In this document: positions 51,447 through 51,707 of the stretch, in pieces
Numbering within the stretch: the first letter of the stretch is position 1
Layout: every line of letters starts with the position of its first letter
DNA from: Acidocella aminolytica 101 = DSM 11237
GTDB taxonomy: Bacteria; Pseudomonadota; Alphaproteobacteria; Acetobacterales; Acetobacteraceae
DNA length: 51,707 nucleotides
Reading direction: 5' to 3'
Assembly: GCF_900129125.1 (NCBI RefSeq)
Contig: NZ_FQVJ01000028.1
Coordinates: 1 to 51,707, forward strand
Program-made: the position numbers and the translations under genes
Notes under the pieces: generated by a model
The model's database searches: none
What the model was told of the DNA's origin: nothing
Seen by the model: only the letters and a program-made list of their open reading frames with translations

Positions 51447-51707
51447 GTGTCCTGATTCGGAATTTGTCTTCATTTTGGGCATTTTTGTGAGGGACCGCAG
51501 GCAGAAGCGTTGAATTGAGGCGAGGATATCGTCGGCGCTCTTGGTCCATCTGAACGGCTTTGGATTGGCATTGTTGGTATCGATATAGGCTGTGATGGCG
51601 CGCTCGAGTTCTGCGACGGAGCGGAACACGCCGCGTCTGATGGCTCGATCTGTCAACAAAGCGAAGAAACGTTCGACCTGATTGATCCAAGACGCTGAGG
51701 TGGGTGT
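51444..51707 (-). CDS. IS630-family transposase, C-terminal part (window edge)
   Basis: The 87 C-terminal residues run in from the right edge: SWINQVERFFALLTDR carries the last catalytic Glu, then RRGVFRSVAELERAITAYI and ANPKPFRWTKSADDILASI complete the family ending. The stop TAG is made by the IS end and the TA target. No frameshift is seen in the visible part, so the copy may be intact beyond the window. Confidence 0.88.
   Translation of the reverse strand, partial: TPTSASWINQVERFFALLTDRAIRRGVFRSVAELERAITAYIDTNNANPKPFRWTKSADDILASIQRFCLRSLTKMPKMKTNSESGH
51447..51707 (-). mobile_element. IS630-family insertion sequence, right part
   Basis: The element end (GTGTCCTGATTCGGAATTTG from 51447) meets the activator gene at the dinucleotide TA, the IS630 target. 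The other end is outside the window. Confidence 0.8.

Noticed and set aside
50602-51690. A single long protein joining IS630 sequence to the sigma-54 activator
   Set aside because: The N-terminal 80 residues are IS630 DNA read out of frame; the family domain starts exactly at the insertion point.
1-51707. CRISPR array, tRNA or rRNA gene, prophage or plasmid-origin signals
   Set aside because: No regular spaced repeats, cloverleaf-like sequences, phage structural genes or replication genes could be found by reading the sequence.

Overview
The window is about 51.7 kb of GC-rich, gene-dense bacterial chromosome. It has no rRNA, tRNA, CRISPR array or recognisable prophage. Several features point to an alphaproteobacterium, most likely an (acidophilic) Acetobacteraceae member such as Acidocella or Acidiphilium: a complete minC-minD-minE operon, a stand-alone Hint-domain protein, a BCAT / MarR / OmpR-type regulator / EnvZ-type kinase block, and many Gly- or Q/N-rich secreted proteins. 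The family is inferred from gene content and is not proven. Both window ends lie in insertion-sequence remnants (IS4 on the left, IS630 on the right).

Layout. 1-1.8 kb: frameshifted IS4 transposase, a small exported protein and a gene-free stretch. 1.8-5.2 kb: acyl-CoA dehydrogenase and class III CoA-transferase (translationally coupled), with a LysR regulator divergent from them. 5.5-7.3 kb: minCDE. 7.3-12.5 kb: rdgB and yqgE, peroxiredoxin, then a tightly packed GT2/GtrA glycosyltransferase, a PMT/ArnT-like glycosyltransferase and a serine/threonine dehydratase. 12.6-15 kb: Hint-domain protein and an acyltransferase-3, separated by a two-way terminator. 15-18.7 kb: branched-chain aminotransferase divergent from MarR-regulator-kinase, with a perfect palindrome between them. 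19-20 kb: cytochrome c plus SCO protein. 20.2-26.3 kb: redox and detoxification genes (two LysR regulators, DoxX, pirin, two aldo/keto reductases, cupin).

26.7-31.5 kb holds a cluster of exported proteins of unknown function: a Q/N-rich protein, a four-gene operon encoding one glycine-zipper lipoprotein, two Gly-rich proteins and one further exported protein, and a divergent large outer-membrane beta-barrel. 31.7 kb is a VIT/CCC1-like transporter. 32.5-42.9 kb is a long minus-strand gene train: response regulator, sensor kinase, RND adaptor, RND pump, outer-membrane factor, a divergent cis-prenyltransferase, and a three-domain DedA-PAP2-LssY fusion. The last two genes look like a compact polyprenyl-phosphate synthesis and recycling unit attached to an efflux operon.

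43.1-45.8 kb is a TetR-controlled (probably leaderless) operon of two glutathione transferases and a haloacid dehalogenase. 46-47.3 kb is an AtoE-type short-chain fatty acid transporter. 47.6-48.8 kb is an IS graveyard, an IS3 remnant interrupted by an IS1182 remnant. 49-51.4 kb is a [2Fe-2S] ferredoxin and its reductase behind a clear sigma-54 promoter. They face a sigma-54 activator gene whose 5' half has been cut off by an IS630 element inserted exactly in the Walker A codons. The two most interesting places are therefore the polyprenyl/efflux module and the sigma-54 ferredoxin unit with its broken activator. The Gly-rich exported cluster is the best candidate for an uncharacterised surface system.
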